Shown here: piece by piece, positions 1 through 7,818 of the stretch
Layout of the letters: each line of letters starts with the position of its first letter
Position numbering within the stretch: position 1 is the stretch's first letter
From: Pelagerythrobacter aerophilus
GTDB lineage: Bacteria > Pseudomonadota > Alphaproteobacteria > Sphingomonadales > Sphingomonadaceae
Direction: 5' to 3'
NCBI RefSeq assembly: GCF_003581645.1
Contig: NZ_QXFK01000018.1
Coordinates: 542,501 to 606,500, forward strand
Length of the DNA: 64,000 bases
Program-made: the position numbers and the translations under genes
Notes under the pieces: model-generated
What the model was told of the DNA's origin: nothing
The model's database searches: none
What the model saw: the letters and a program-made list of their open reading frames with translations, nothing else

Positions 1-1013
1 GTGCCGAAGGCGATCGTCACCCCGGCATCGCGCGCCTTGCCCATGAAGACCTTGGCCGCCTCGGCCACGGCGCGGACTTTCTCTTCCACCACCGGCGTGT
101 AGGTCCCGGTGCCGAGCCGTTCGGAAATGCCCTGGAACGCCATCAGCGTAGGCACGAGCACGGTGCCATGTTCCTTCATCGCCTTGATCGCGCCGTCGTC
201 GAGGTAGGTGCCGTGCTCGATCGTATCGATCCCGGCCACGCTCGCCGCCTCGATCCCGCGCGCGCCGTGCGCGTGGGCCATGACCTTGAGGCCGAGCGAG
301 TGCGCGGTGTCGGCGATCGATTGCATCTCCTCGCTGGTGAAGTGCGCGCCGAGGCCGCGGCCCTGCTGGCTGAGCACCCCGCCGGTGGCGGTGATCTTGA
401 TCCAGTCGGCCCCGTTCTGGCTCGCGCGGCGGACCTTCTCGGCGCATTCGACCGCGCCGGTGCAGGTATAGCCGGACGTGAGGATCTGGTTGATTTCCGG
501 CCGGAAGCCGGAGACGTCGCCGTGCCCGCCGACGATCGCCAGCGGAGGGCCGGCAGCGATGATCCGCGGACCGGGGATCATGCCCTCCTCCGTCCCGCGG
601 CGCAGCGAGAAGCCGGACTGCTGGCTGCTCCCCGCCTCGCGCACGGTGGTGAAGCCGGCGAGCGCGGTCAGCCGCGCGTTCTTGGCGCCGACGACGACGC
701 CCCATTCCTCGGGCTCGACCGCTTCCTTCCAGAAGTCCCCGCCCGGGTCGCCGGTAAGATGGACGTGGAGGTCGATGAGGCCCGGCAGCACGGTCTTGTC
801 GGTCAGCTCGACCACTTCCGCGCCGGCGGGCCCCGGCTGGATGCCGTCGGCGATCGAGACGATGCGGCCGTCGGTCACCGTGATGGTGGACGGCCCGCGC
901 GGCTGGCTCGCGGCATCGGTGACGACGGAGCCGGCGTGGATCACCACGGTCTCGGCCAGCGCAGGCGTGGCGACCAGTGCGCCGGCGGCGGCAAGCAGGG
1001 CTTTGATTTTCAT
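1..1013 (-). CDS. Secreted amidohydrolase family protein (C-terminus off the window)
   Basis: A metal-dependent hydrolase of the amidohydrolase superfamily, in the imidazolonepropionase/Xaa-Pro dipeptidase-like branch, probably periplasmic. The ATG at 1013 opens a typical signal peptide (residues 1-20, ending TPALA). The metal-binding HxH is seen as GLIDLHVHLTG (His83, His85), and further metal or active-site histidines follow in the MAHAHG and IEHGT motifs. The reading frame is open to the left window edge (about 337 residues seen); it ends just after FGT, right before the expected catalytic Asp of the GTDAG motif, so the missing part is the last barrel strand and C-terminal beta-domain. The substrate cannot be told; family members act on dipeptides, organophosphates or cyclic amides. 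A second secreted amidohydrolase lies at 32881-34329 but is of a clearly different subgroup. Confidence 0.85.
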   Translation of the reverse strand, partial: MKIKALLAAAGALVATPALAETVVIHAGSVVTDAASQPRGPSTITVTDGRIVSIADGIQPGPAGAEVVELTDKTVLPGLIDLHVHLTGDPGGDFWKEAVEPEEWGVVVGAKNARLTALAGFTTVREAGSSQQSGFSLRRGTEEGMIPGPRIIAAGPPLAIVGGHGDVSGFRPEINQILTSGYTCTGAVECAEKVRRASQNGADWIKITATGGVLSQQGRGLGAHFTSEEMQSIADTAHSLGLKVMAHAHGARGIEAASVAGIDTIEHGTYLDDGAIKAMKEHGTVLVPTLMAFQGISERLGTGTYTPVVEEKVRAVAEAAKVFMGKARDAGVTIAFG

Positions 1014-1133
1014 ATGGCGTTTCTCTCCCTTTCCCGGCCTGATGCCCGCCCGCGCGCTCCGGCGCAAGAGCGGCACGGCCGGCCGGTTTCGGTCGAGAGG
1101 ATATTCACCGCGGGGCCTGCGCGGTGCGCGCCG

Positions 1134-1991
1134 TCAGAACGTGTAACCGACACCAAGGGCGGCGAAGAACTGGTCGGCGTCGCCGCGCAGGCTGGTGTAG
1201 GGCGTGCGCTTGGCATCGCCGAGCATGCGTGAATATCCGCCAGCGCCGAACAGCGAGATGCCGCCGTTTGCGAGATTGCCGTCGAGATCCACCGCCAGCA
1301 GCGCGGTCGCGCCCGCCTTGGTGAACCCGCCTTCGGCCTGATAGAGCGGCAGGCCGCTGGCGGCGCTCTGGGCCGGGCTGACCGAGTAGTAATAGTCGGC
1401 ATAGCTGTCGTCGACGTACTCGGCGTTGAGCGCGATCGCCCCGGCCAGTCCGCGGCTGAGCGGCGTGAAATACGAGATGCCGGGGTTCATCACCATGCCC
1501 TCGTGCGCGCCGGCCACGTCCCACTTGGCGTCGAGATTGAACGACAGCCGGTCGTAGGGATTGAGCACGCCCGGAATGCTGACCCCGGCGCTGGGCCCGA
1601 TCTCCACCGCGCGGTCGAGCTCGCCCGCGGCCTCGACCACCGGATCCTCGATCTTGTTCGCGCGGTTGGCGTTGAGGCCCACCGCCACGCCGAGATCGAA
1701 GGCGATGCCATCGTCCGGGTCCGGGATGAAATCGAGCGCCACGCCTGCACCGCGCGGACTGACGCCCACGGGCCCGATCTGCCCCATGACCATCGGCACC
1801 GGCGAGATCACGTAGTCGTCCGACCCGTCGTAGCTCGGCGAGTAGATCGCACCCGCGCCAATGGTGACCCAGTCGCCGTCGTAAACGGTGGTCTGCTCGG
1901 AGGGCGGCGGCGGCCCCTCGCTCTCCTGCGCCAGCGCCGGGCAGGCGAGCACCGCAAGCGCGCCGCCTGCGGCGACAAATGTCGTTCTCAT
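1134..1991 (-). CDS. MipA/OmpV family outer membrane protein
   Basis: An outer-membrane beta-barrel of the MipA/OmpV family (285 aa, usual length for the family). MipA in E. coli scaffolds murein synthesis enzymes, while OmpV-like members act as channels; the role here is not known. Residues 1-21 form a signal peptide ending ALAQ. The mature part starts with a Pro-rich stretch and the typical motif GAGAIYSPSYDGSDDY, continues with alternating amphipathic strands and ends in an aromatic residue (GVGYTF), as expected for BAM-assembled barrels. The ATG at 1991 has a GGGGA Shine-Dalgarno 7 bases upstream. A small inverted repeat, GTTGC-N5-GCAAC at 2016-2030, lies in the leader between this gene and its upstream neighbour. 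It follows the DUF2585 gene on the same strand with a 61-base gap. Confidence 0.85.
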   Translation of the reverse strand: MRTTFVAAGGALAVLACPALAQESEGPPPPSEQTTVYDGDWVTIGAGAIYSPSYDGSDDYVISPVPMVMGQIGPVGVSPRGAGVALDFIPDPDDGIAFDLGVAVGLNANRANKIEDPVVEAAGELDRAVEIGPSAGVSIPGVLNPYDRLSFNLDAKWDVAGAHEGMVMNPGISYFTPLSRGLAGAIALNAEYVDDSYADYYYSVSPAQSAASGLPLYQAEGGFTKAGATALLAVDLDGNLANGGISLFGAGGYSRMLGDAKRTPYTSLRGDADQFFAALGVGYTF

Positions 1992-2052
1992 GAAAAAATC
2001 CCCGCTATCGTTGAAGTTGCAACGTGCAACCTTGCGGCGCGTTCCTGCCCCC

Positions 2053-2642
2053 TCACCCCATGCCCTGCCACTGCCGCACCGCTTCGAGTGGCCAGAACAG
2101 CATCAGCACGTTGAGCGTCAGGTTGTCGCGGATGGCCCAGGCGGTGAAGGCTTCGAAGAACAGCGCGATCGCCAGGCTCGCCTGCCACGGAATGCGCGCG
2201 GCGACAAGAAAGCCGACGATCATCCAGCCGATATCGGCCAGCGAGTTGATCATGCTGTCGCCGGCATAGCCCCAGCTGATCGTCACCTCTCGGTAGCGGT
2301 CGATCACCATGGGGGTGTTCTCCATGATCTCCCACGCCGCCTCGATCACGACCGCGATCGGCAGTGCCCAACGCGCCGGCGCGCCGCCGAACAGGCGCCA
2401 CTTGTCCCACAGCAGCCAAGCGAGGAAGAACATGATCAGCCCATGGGTGAAATGGCTCGGGCTGTACCAGTCGGTCAGGTGCTGGCTGTTCTCGCTCGAC
2501 TGCACCACGCCGTGCCACAGCTTGACCGTGCCGCATTCGCAGATCGGCGGGCGATCCATCGCCAGGAGGATCGCTGCGCTCGCGAGAAGAGCACCGCCGT
2601 TGCGAGCACCGCCTTGCGATGCGGAAGGAGCGAAAGCTGCAT
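2053..2642 (-). pseudogene. DUF2585 (UPF0314) membrane protein, apparent single-base frameshift near the N-terminus
   Basis: The main frame encodes the diagnostic DUF2585 block (PPICECGTVKLWHGVVQSSE, then NSQHLTDWYSPSHFTHG) and several hydrophobic helices, ending at the TGA at 2055-2053. It has no good start: the only in-frame candidate near the expected N-terminus is a GTG at about 2660 giving a polar, unlikely leader. In another frame an ATG at 2642, with AAGG about 6 bases upstream, gives MQLSLLPHRKAVLATAVL, a perfect first half of a transmembrane helix whose second half (LLASAAILLAMDRPP) is in the main frame. Joining them needs one inserted base near 2583-2600, and would give about 196 aa, the usual family length. 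So the gene is either inactivated or carries a sequencing error. Function of the family is unknown. It is divergent from crtY with only 88 bases between. Confidence 0.7.
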
Positions 2643-2730
2643 GGCCGCCTTGTGCCACAGCGCGCGGCGCGCACAAGCGGCGGCGGACACGGCGATTGCC
2701 CGCCCTGCGAAAGCGCCCTAGGCCAAGGGC

Positions 2731-3912
2731 ATGAGCGGGCGCAGGGTGGATATTGCCGTCGTCGGCGGCGGGCTCGCGGGGGGACTGATCGCGCTGGCGC
2801 TCCATCGCCGCGCGCCGGGCACGCCCGTGGCCCTGATCGAGCAGGGCGACACGCTGGGCGGCAACCACCGGTGGAGCTGGTTCGCAAGCGATCTCGACGC
2901 GGAAGGCGCGGCGCTGCTGGCGCGGTTCCGCACGACCGCATGGGACGGCTACGAGGTGCGCTTTCCCGCCTATTTCCGCACGCTGCACACGCGTTACAAC
3001 TCGCTGTCCTCCGCCGAGTTCGACGCTGGGCTGCGGCGCGAACTGCCCGAGGAGACGGTGCTCGCCGGGCGCGCGGTCGCGGCGCTCGATGCCGAGGGTG
3101 TGACCTTGGCGGACGGCGAGCGGATCGCGGCGCGCGCGGTGATCGACTGCCGCGGGTTCGTGCCCAGCGCGCATCTGCAAGGCGGGTGGCAGGTCTTCAT
3201 GGGCCGCCATCTGCGCACCGCGCGGCCGCACGGGATCGCCCGCCCGATCGTGATGGATGCGACGGTCGAGCAGCGCGGCGGCTACCGCTTCGTCTACGTC
3301 CTCCCGCTCGGCGCCGACGAGCTGTTCGTCGAAGATACCTATTACCAGGACACGCCCGAGCTCGACCGCAGCGCGCTGTCCTCGCGGATCGACCGCTACT
3401 GCCTGCAGCACGGGTTCGACGGCGAGATCCTCGGCGGCGAGACGGGCGTGCTGCCGGTGATCACCGGGGGCGACTTCGCCGCCTGGCAGCGTGAGATGGC
3501 GGTGGCGGGCATCGCACGCGCCGGGGCGCGCGGCGGGTTCGTCCACCCCCTGACGAGCTACACCCTGCCCTTCGCAGTGGAGACGGCGCTCGCGGCGGCG
3601 GAGGAAGCGCGGCTGCCGGGCGACCAACTCGCCGCCCTGCTCGACGCGCGCGCCCGGCGGCTGTGGCGCCGCACACGCTTCTACCGCCGGCTTGGCGCAA
3701 TGCTGTTCGGCGCCGCCCGGCCGGAGGCGCGCTACCGCGTGTTCGAACACTTCTACCGCCTGCACGAAGGGCTGATCGAGCGCTTCTACGCCGCCCGTTC
3801 GACCGCCGGGGACAAGGCCCGCGTGCTCCTCGGCCGGCCGCCGGTTCCGGTGAGCCGTGCCATAGCCGCGCTTGCACGCAGGGGTGCGCCGCTGCAAGGT
3901 CCGCCTCGATGA
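2731..3912 (+). CDS. crtY: Lycopene beta-cyclase CrtY
   Basis: Converts lycopene to beta-carotene by cyclising both ends; a flavoprotein at the inner membrane. The 393-aa length fits bacterial CrtY. The N-terminal dinucleotide-binding fold is VDIAVVGGGLAGGLIALAL (residues 6-24), followed by an acidic strand end (ALIEQG) and the CrtY-typical GGNHRWSWF. The C-terminal part has the characteristic HPLTSYTLPFAVETA stretch. The ATG at 2731 follows a compact leader shared with the divergent DUF2585 gene. The stop overlaps the crtI start (ATGA at 3909-3912), so the two are translationally coupled. Together with crtI and the distant crtB they supply a complete route to beta-carotene; hydroxylase or ketolase genes are not in the window. 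Confidence 0.93.
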   Translation: MSGRRVDIAVVGGGLAGGLIALALHRRAPGTPVALIEQGDTLGGNHRWSWFASDLDAEGAALLARFRTTAWDGYEVRFPAYFRTLHTRYNSLSSAEFDAGLRRELPEETVLAGRAVAALDAEGVTLADGERIAARAVIDCRGFVPSAHLQGGWQVFMGRHLRTARPHGIARPIVMDATVEQRGGYRFVYVLPLGADELFVEDTYYQDTPELDRSALSSRIDRYCLQHGFDGEILGGETGVLPVITGGDFAAWQREMAVAGIARAGARGGFVHPLTSYTLPFAVETALAAAEEARLPGDQLAALLDARARRLWRRTRFYRRLGAMLFGAARPEARYRVFEHFYRLHEGLIERFYAARSTAGDKARVLLGRPPVPVSRAIAALARRGAPLQGPPR

Positions 3913-5471
3913 GCGAATCCGAAACCCAGCCCTCCTTCCTTCCGGAGCTTTCCGGGGAAGAGACGCGGGCCACGCCGGCCCCGATGGGAAACAAGCGCGT
4001 CTGCGTGATCGGCGCCGGCTTCGGCGGGCTGGCGCTGGCGATCCGGCTGCAGTCCGCGGGGATCCCGACCACGGTGGTCGAGGCGCGCGACAAGCCCGGC
4101 GGGCGCGCCTACGTGTGGGAGCGCGAGGGGTTCACGTTCGACGCCGGGCCGACCGTGATCACCGATCCGGCCAGCCTGCGCGAGCTCTGGTCGCTGTCGG
4201 GCCACGACATGGCCGACGACGTCGAATTGCTGAAGGTTTCGCCTTTCTACCGCCTCAACTGGCCCGACGGCGTGACCTTCGACTATTCGAACGACGAGGC
4301 GAGCCTCAATGCCGAGATCGCCAAGGTCAACGCCGCCGACGTCGCCGGCTATCAGGAATTCCTCGCTTATTCGGAAGGCGTCTATCGCGATGGCTACCAG
4401 CGGTTCGGCGCCGTGCCGTTCCTCGACTTCAAGTCGATGCTCAAGGCCGCGCCGACGCTGATCCAGCATCAGGCCTGGCGCTCGGTCTATTCGATGGTCT
4501 CGCGCTTTATCGAGGACGAGAAGCTGCGCGAGGCATTCAGCTTCCACACGCTGCTGGTGGGCGGCAATCCGATGACCGCGAGCGCGATCTACGCGCTGAT
4601 CCACAAGCTGGAGAAGGACGGCGGCGTGTGGTGGGCGCGCGGCGGCACCAACCGGCTCGTCGCCGGCATGGTGCGGCACTTCGAACGGCTCGGCGGGACC
4701 GTGCGGCTGGGCGAGGCGGTCACCCGCGTGCACACGATCGGCAACCGCGCGACCGAAGTCGAAACCGCCTGCGGCTGGCGCGAGAGCTTCGACGCGGTCG
4801 CCAGCAATGCCGACCTGATGCACACCTACCGCGACCTGCTGCGCGGCACCCGGCGCGGAGCGCACTATGCCCGCAAGCTCGCGCGCAAGCGGTTCTCGCC
4901 GAGCCTGTTCGTGGTCCATTTCGGGCTCGAGGGGACCTGGCCCGGCATTCCGCATCACACGATCCTGTTCGGCCCGCGCTATGAAGGTCTGCTGGCCGAC
5001 ATCTACCAGCACGGCGTGCTGCCGGCCGATTTCTCGATCTATCTCCACCACCCGACCGTGACCGATCCAGGCCTGGCGCCACCCGGCCGCTCGACCTTCT
5101 ACGCGCTGATCCCGGTGGCCCACATGGGCAAGCTGGCGATCGACTGGGAGCAGATGGGCCCGGTGCTGGAGAAGCGCGTGCTCGACGAAGTCGGGCGGCG
5201 GCTGATCCCCGACATCCACGACCGGATCGTGACCAAGTTCCACTACGCCCCGCGCGATTTCGCGCTCGATCTCAACGCGCACCTGGGCAGCGCCTTCAGC
5301 CTCGAGCCGATCCTGACCCAGAGCGCCTGGTTTCGCGCCCACAACCGCGACGACGAGATCGGCAACTTCTACCTCGTCGGCGCCGGCACGCACCCGGGTG
5401 CCGGCATCCCCGGCGTCGTCGCCAGCGCCAAGGCCACCGCCGGGCTGATGATCGGAGATCTGGCAGGATGA
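3909..5471 (+). CDS. crtI: Phytoene desaturase CrtI
   Basis: FAD-dependent desaturase that converts phytoene to lycopene in four steps. The FAD motif is VCVIGAGFGGLALAIRLQSAG (about residues 31-51, shown in part), followed by VVEARDKPGGRAYVWEREG and the family-typical FDAGPTVITDP. The C-terminal CrtI signature YLVGAGTHPGAGIPGVVASA is intact. The start used is the ATG at 3909 that overlaps the crtY stop (520 aa); an in-frame ATG at 3984 would give 495 aa, closer to the usual CrtI length, but it lacks a good ribosome-binding site, whereas AAGG lies about 10 bases before 3909. The 25-residue N-terminal extension is Glu/Ser/Pro-rich and may be unstructured. Ends 71 bases before the next gene. Confidence 0.94.
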   Translation: MSESETQPSFLPELSGEETRATPAPMGNKRVCVIGAGFGGLALAIRLQSAGIPTTVVEARDKPGGRAYVWEREGFTFDAGPTVITDPASLRELWSLSGHDMADDVELLKVSPFYRLNWPDGVTFDYSNDEASLNAEIAKVNAADVAGYQEFLAYSEGVYRDGYQRFGAVPFLDFKSMLKAAPTLIQHQAWRSVYSMVSRFIEDEKLREAFSFHTLLVGGNPMTASAIYALIHKLEKDGGVWWARGGTNRLVAGMVRHFERLGGTVRLGEAVTRVHTIGNRATEVETACGWRESFDAVASNADLMHTYRDLLRGTRRGAHYARKLARKRFSPSLFVVHFGLEGTWPGIPHHTILFGPRYEGLLADIYQHGVLPADFSIYLHHPTVTDPGLAPPGRSTFYALIPVAHMGKLAIDWEQMGPVLEKRVLDEVGRRLIPDIHDRIVTKFHYAPRDFALDLNAHLGSAFSLEPILTQSAWFRAHNRDDEIGNFYLVGAGTHPGAGIPGVVASAKATAGLMIGDLAG

Positions 5472-5542
5472 CCATGCGGCGGTCGCCTTCGATACCGAAA
5501 TAGGCTTGTCCCCGCGGCGCCGGGCCCGCATGATCCGGCGCG

Positions 5543-6106
5543 ATGCCTTCGCTGTTCTTCGCATTCGTCGCGGTGCTGCTGGGCACGATCGGCAGCAGGG
5601 ACCAGTTGATCGTCGCGCATTTCTCCAGCGCCTCCCGGCGGGGCGCGGGGGTCTTGGCCGCGGCGGTGGTCAGCGCGGCGCTTTCGGCCTTGGCGATGGC
5701 GCTCGCCGGGCAAGTGATCTCCGGACTGCTGCCCGAGGCGGCGAAGACCATGCTGGTCGCGATCGCGCTGCTCTTCGCCGCGATCGAACTCGCCTGGCCC
5801 GCGCGCTATGCCGCGCCGGAGGAGCCGACCCGCTCGCTCGCGGCGATCGTGATCGTGCTGGTGGCCAAGCAGTTCGGCGACGGCGCGCGCTTCCTCGTCT
5901 TCGCGATCGCCGCCGCCACCGGGGCGCCGTTCATGGCCGGAATCGGCGGCGCGCTCGGCGGGGCGCTGGCGCTCGCGGCGGCCTGGGCGGCAGGTGCGGC
6001 GCTGGTGCAGAGGACACCGCTGCGTGCTATCCGGCTGACGCTTGCGGCGGCGACCCTGGCGCTTGCGGTGTTCATCGGACTTTCCGCGCGCGGAATTATA
6101 TCGTGA
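5543..6106 (+). CDS. Small multi-pass membrane protein resembling GDT1/TMEM165 (UPF0016), with degenerate motifs
   Basis: A 187-aa very hydrophobic protein with about six predicted membrane helices in two similar halves, the layout of the GDT1/TMEM165 (UPF0016) cation transporter family. In that family each half has an E-x-G-D-(K/R)-(T/S) motif that binds the cation. Here the corresponding places read GTIGSRDQ (about residues 14-21) and KQFGDGARF (about residues 112-120), so the key Glu of the first motif and part of both motifs are missing or changed. It may be a diverged member with a different substrate, or an unrelated integral membrane protein with the same fold; I cannot settle this by eye. 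It follows crtI on the same strand after 71 bases and could be co-transcribed with it. Confidence 0.6.
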   Translation: MPSLFFAFVAVLLGTIGSRDQLIVAHFSSASRRGAGVLAAAVVSAALSALAMALAGQVISGLLPEAAKTMLVAIALLFAAIELAWPARYAAPEEPTRSLAAIVIVLVAKQFGDGARFLVFAIAAATGAPFMAGIGGALGGALALAAAWAAGAALVQRTPLRAIRLTLAAATLALAVFIGLSARGIIS

Positions 6107-6142
6107 TCGACGGAGGCGATCAGTGAAACCCCCGAAAGCGGT

Positions 6143-6167
6143 GAAACCGATCGGCATTCATCGCGTT
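6143..6167 (+). promoter_or_regulatory. Possible EcfG-type (general stress response) promoter of dps
   Basis: GAAAC (6143-6147), 16 bases, CGTT (6164-6167). The general stress sigma factor EcfG of alphaproteobacteria is known to use GGAAC, about 16-18 bases, CGTT; this site has one mismatch in the -35 part. It lies 43 bases before the dps ATG, and dps genes are common members of that regulon. The call is inference from a short motif. Confidence 0.35.
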
Positions 6168-6209
6168 CGATAGACGAACCATTCTCCGCAGAAAAAGAAG
6201 GGACGGACC

Positions 6210-6671
6210 ATGACTCAGAAGGGCGACAATTCGAAAAAGGCACTGGTCGATGCGCTGAACGGCGCGCTGGCGGATACGCTGGCGCTCTACGTCAAGACCA
6301 AGAACTTCCACTGGCACGTGGCCGGCCCGCGCTTCCGCGACCTCCATCTGCTGTTCGACGAACAGGCCGCGCAGCTCGTGGGCACGGTCGACCTGATCGG
6401 CGAGCGCGTGCGCAAGAACGGGGAGGTGACGCTGACCTCGATCGGTTCGATCGCCAAGGCGACCCAGGTGGCCGATCAGGACAACGCCGCGCTCGACGCC
6501 GACGCGATGGTCAAGGAACTGCGCGACGACAACCGCAAGCTCCACACGCGCCTCAATGAAGTGAAGGACGCAGCCGAGGAAGCCGGCGACAACGCCACCA
6601 GCGGGATCGTCGACGACTGGATCGACGAGGCGGAGGAGCGCATCTGGTTCCTCACCCAGACGCTCAAGTAA
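6210..6671 (+). CDS. dps: Dps-family DNA-binding ferritin
   Basis: Cytoplasmic dodecameric mini-ferritin that oxidises and stores iron using hydrogen peroxide and protects DNA during starvation or oxidative stress. The 153-aa length is typical. All residues of the intersubunit ferroxidase site can be placed by spacing against E. coli Dps: His34, His46, Asp50, Asp61 and Glu65, in KNFHWHVAG, LHLLFDEQ and VDLIGERV. The N-terminus (MTQKGDNSKKA) is short and Lys-rich, as in Dps proteins that bind DNA. The ATG has a purine-rich ribosome-binding site (AAGGGACGG) just upstream. The gene is monocistronic: a candidate stress promoter lies upstream and a strong intrinsic terminator follows. Confidence 0.95.
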   Translation: MTQKGDNSKKALVDALNGALADTLALYVKTKNFHWHVAGPRFRDLHLLFDEQAAQLVGTVDLIGERVRKNGEVTLTSIGSIAKATQVADQDNAALDADAMVKELRDDNRKLHTRLNEVKDAAEEAGDNATSGIVDDWIDEAEERIWFLTQTLK

Positions 6672-6692
6672 GCGCACTCGTATTCACAGCCG

Positions 6693-6730
6693 AAACCCGC
6701 GGCGATGCTTGGTCGCCGCGGGTTTCTTGC
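6693..6730 (+). terminator. Intrinsic terminator after dps
   Basis: A perfect 13-base-pair stem, AAACCCGCGGCGA (6693-6705) with its complement at 6713-6725, around a 7-base loop, followed by TCTTGCT. It sits 21 bases after the dps stop and just before pgl. Confidence 0.85.
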
Positions 6731-6742
6731 TATGCAGGGCCC

Positions 6743-7363
6743 ATGGCGGATGTGACCCTGATCGAAGGCGCGGACGACGCGCGGATTGCCGAGTGGCTGG
6801 GCGGGCGGATCGAGCGCGCACTGGCCGAGACCCACGGATCCGCGGCGATCACCATGCCCGGCGGATCGACCCCGTTTCCGATCCTCGAGCGGCTGGCCGA
6901 TGCGCCGATCGACTGGACCCGGCTGCTCGTCTGGCCGGGAGACGACCGGATCGTTCCCGAGGATCATCCGGCGAGCAACACAGGCCGGATTCGTGCCGCG
7001 CTCGAACCGCTCGGGGCCGAAGTGGTCACTCTGACCGAGATGGAGCAGGTGCCCCGTTTCGCGCTCGCCTGGCTCGGCATGGGGGCGGACGGGCACATCG
7101 CCTCGCTCTTCCCCAACACCGATCCGCAAGTGGACGACCCGGCTCCCATCCGCCGGCTGACGCCCGATCCGCTGCCGCCCGAGGCGCCGTTCGACCGGAT
7201 CACGCTGACCATCCCCTCGCTGCTCGCCAGCGACGAACTGCTGTTCGTGATCCGCGGGGCGGACAAGCGGGCGGTGTTCGAAGCGGCCATGCGCGGCGAG
7301 CACGACCTGCCGGTCGCCCGCCTGCTCGCGGCTGCGACCCAGCCGGTCACGTGCTTCGCCTGA
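6743..7363 (+). CDS. pgl: 6-phosphogluconolactonase
   Basis: Hydrolyses 6-phosphogluconolactone to 6-phosphogluconate, the second step of the pentose phosphate and Entner-Doudoroff routes. The family signature GMGADGHIASLFP is at residues 112-124, and the N-terminal phosphate-binding part TMPGGSTP at about 37-44. At 206 aa it is somewhat shorter than the usual 225-240 aa because one loop between the two motifs (around VVTLTEMEQVP) is compressed. The ATG at 6743 comes right after the dps terminator. The gene overlaps the start of the Nudix gene by 13 bases, so they are probably co-transcribed; no glucose-6-phosphate dehydrogenase gene is adjacent, unlike in many relatives. Confidence 0.9.
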   Translation: MADVTLIEGADDARIAEWLGGRIERALAETHGSAAITMPGGSTPFPILERLADAPIDWTRLLVWPGDDRIVPEDHPASNTGRIRAALEPLGAEVVTLTEMEQVPRFALAWLGMGADGHIASLFPNTDPQVDDPAPIRRLTPDPLPPEAPFDRITLTIPSLLASDELLFVIRGADKRAVFEAAMRGEHDLPVARLLAAATQPVTCFA

Positions 7364-7818
7364 TCCCGGCTTCGCTGCACCGCCGAGGCTATCGCCTGGC
7401 TCATGCGGTGCGGAAGGTCTGGTGGAGGCTGGCGCGACCGCGGCTGAATGGCTGCGCCATCGTCGCCAGCGACATCGAGGGACGGCTGCTGCTGGTTCGC
7501 CAGAGCTACGGCGCCGGGAGCTGGTGCTTTCCTACCGGCGGCATCCGGCGCGGCGAGGATCCTGAGGCCGCGGCGCGGCGCGAACTGCGCGAAGAAACCG
7601 GGTGCGAAGCCCATGCGATGACCTTGCTGGGCGTGCAGGACGACGTGCTTCACGGCGCGCTTCACCGGGTCCATGTCTTCGCCACCCGCATCTCCGATAC
7701 GCCGCGGCCCGACATGCGCGAGATCATTGAGGCGCGGCTGTTCCCGCCGCACTCGCTGCCCGAGCCACTGAGCGAACGCACGCGCCGGCGGCTCGCTCTC
7801 TGGCGCGAACGGTCATAG
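7351..7818 (+). CDS. Nudix hydrolase
   Basis: Hydrolyses a nucleoside diphosphate linked to another group; exact substrate unknown. The Nudix box GX5EX7REUXEEXGU is present and complete at about residues 64-86 (GIRRGE, then AARRELREETGCEA), with the metal-binding Glu residues intact. The start chosen is the GTG at 7351, overlapping the end of pgl by 13 bases and giving 155 aa (MLRLIPASLHRRGYRLA); no closer ATG fits. The N-terminus carries a short basic, Trp-containing helix (HAVRKVWWRLARP) ahead of the catalytic fold. Its last 6 bases overlap convergently with the end of dinB. Confidence 0.85.
   Translation: MLRLIPASLHRRGYRLAHAVRKVWWRLARPRLNGCAIVASDIEGRLLLVRQSYGAGSWCFPTGGIRRGEDPEAAARRELREETGCEAHAMTLLGVQDDVLHGALHRVHVFATRISDTPRPDMREIIEARLFPPHSLPEPLSERTRRRLALWRERS

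Noticed and set aside
2016-2030. GTTGC-N5-GCAAC inverted repeat before the MipA gene
   Set aside because: Arms of just five bases occur often by chance; mentioned in the gene entry only.
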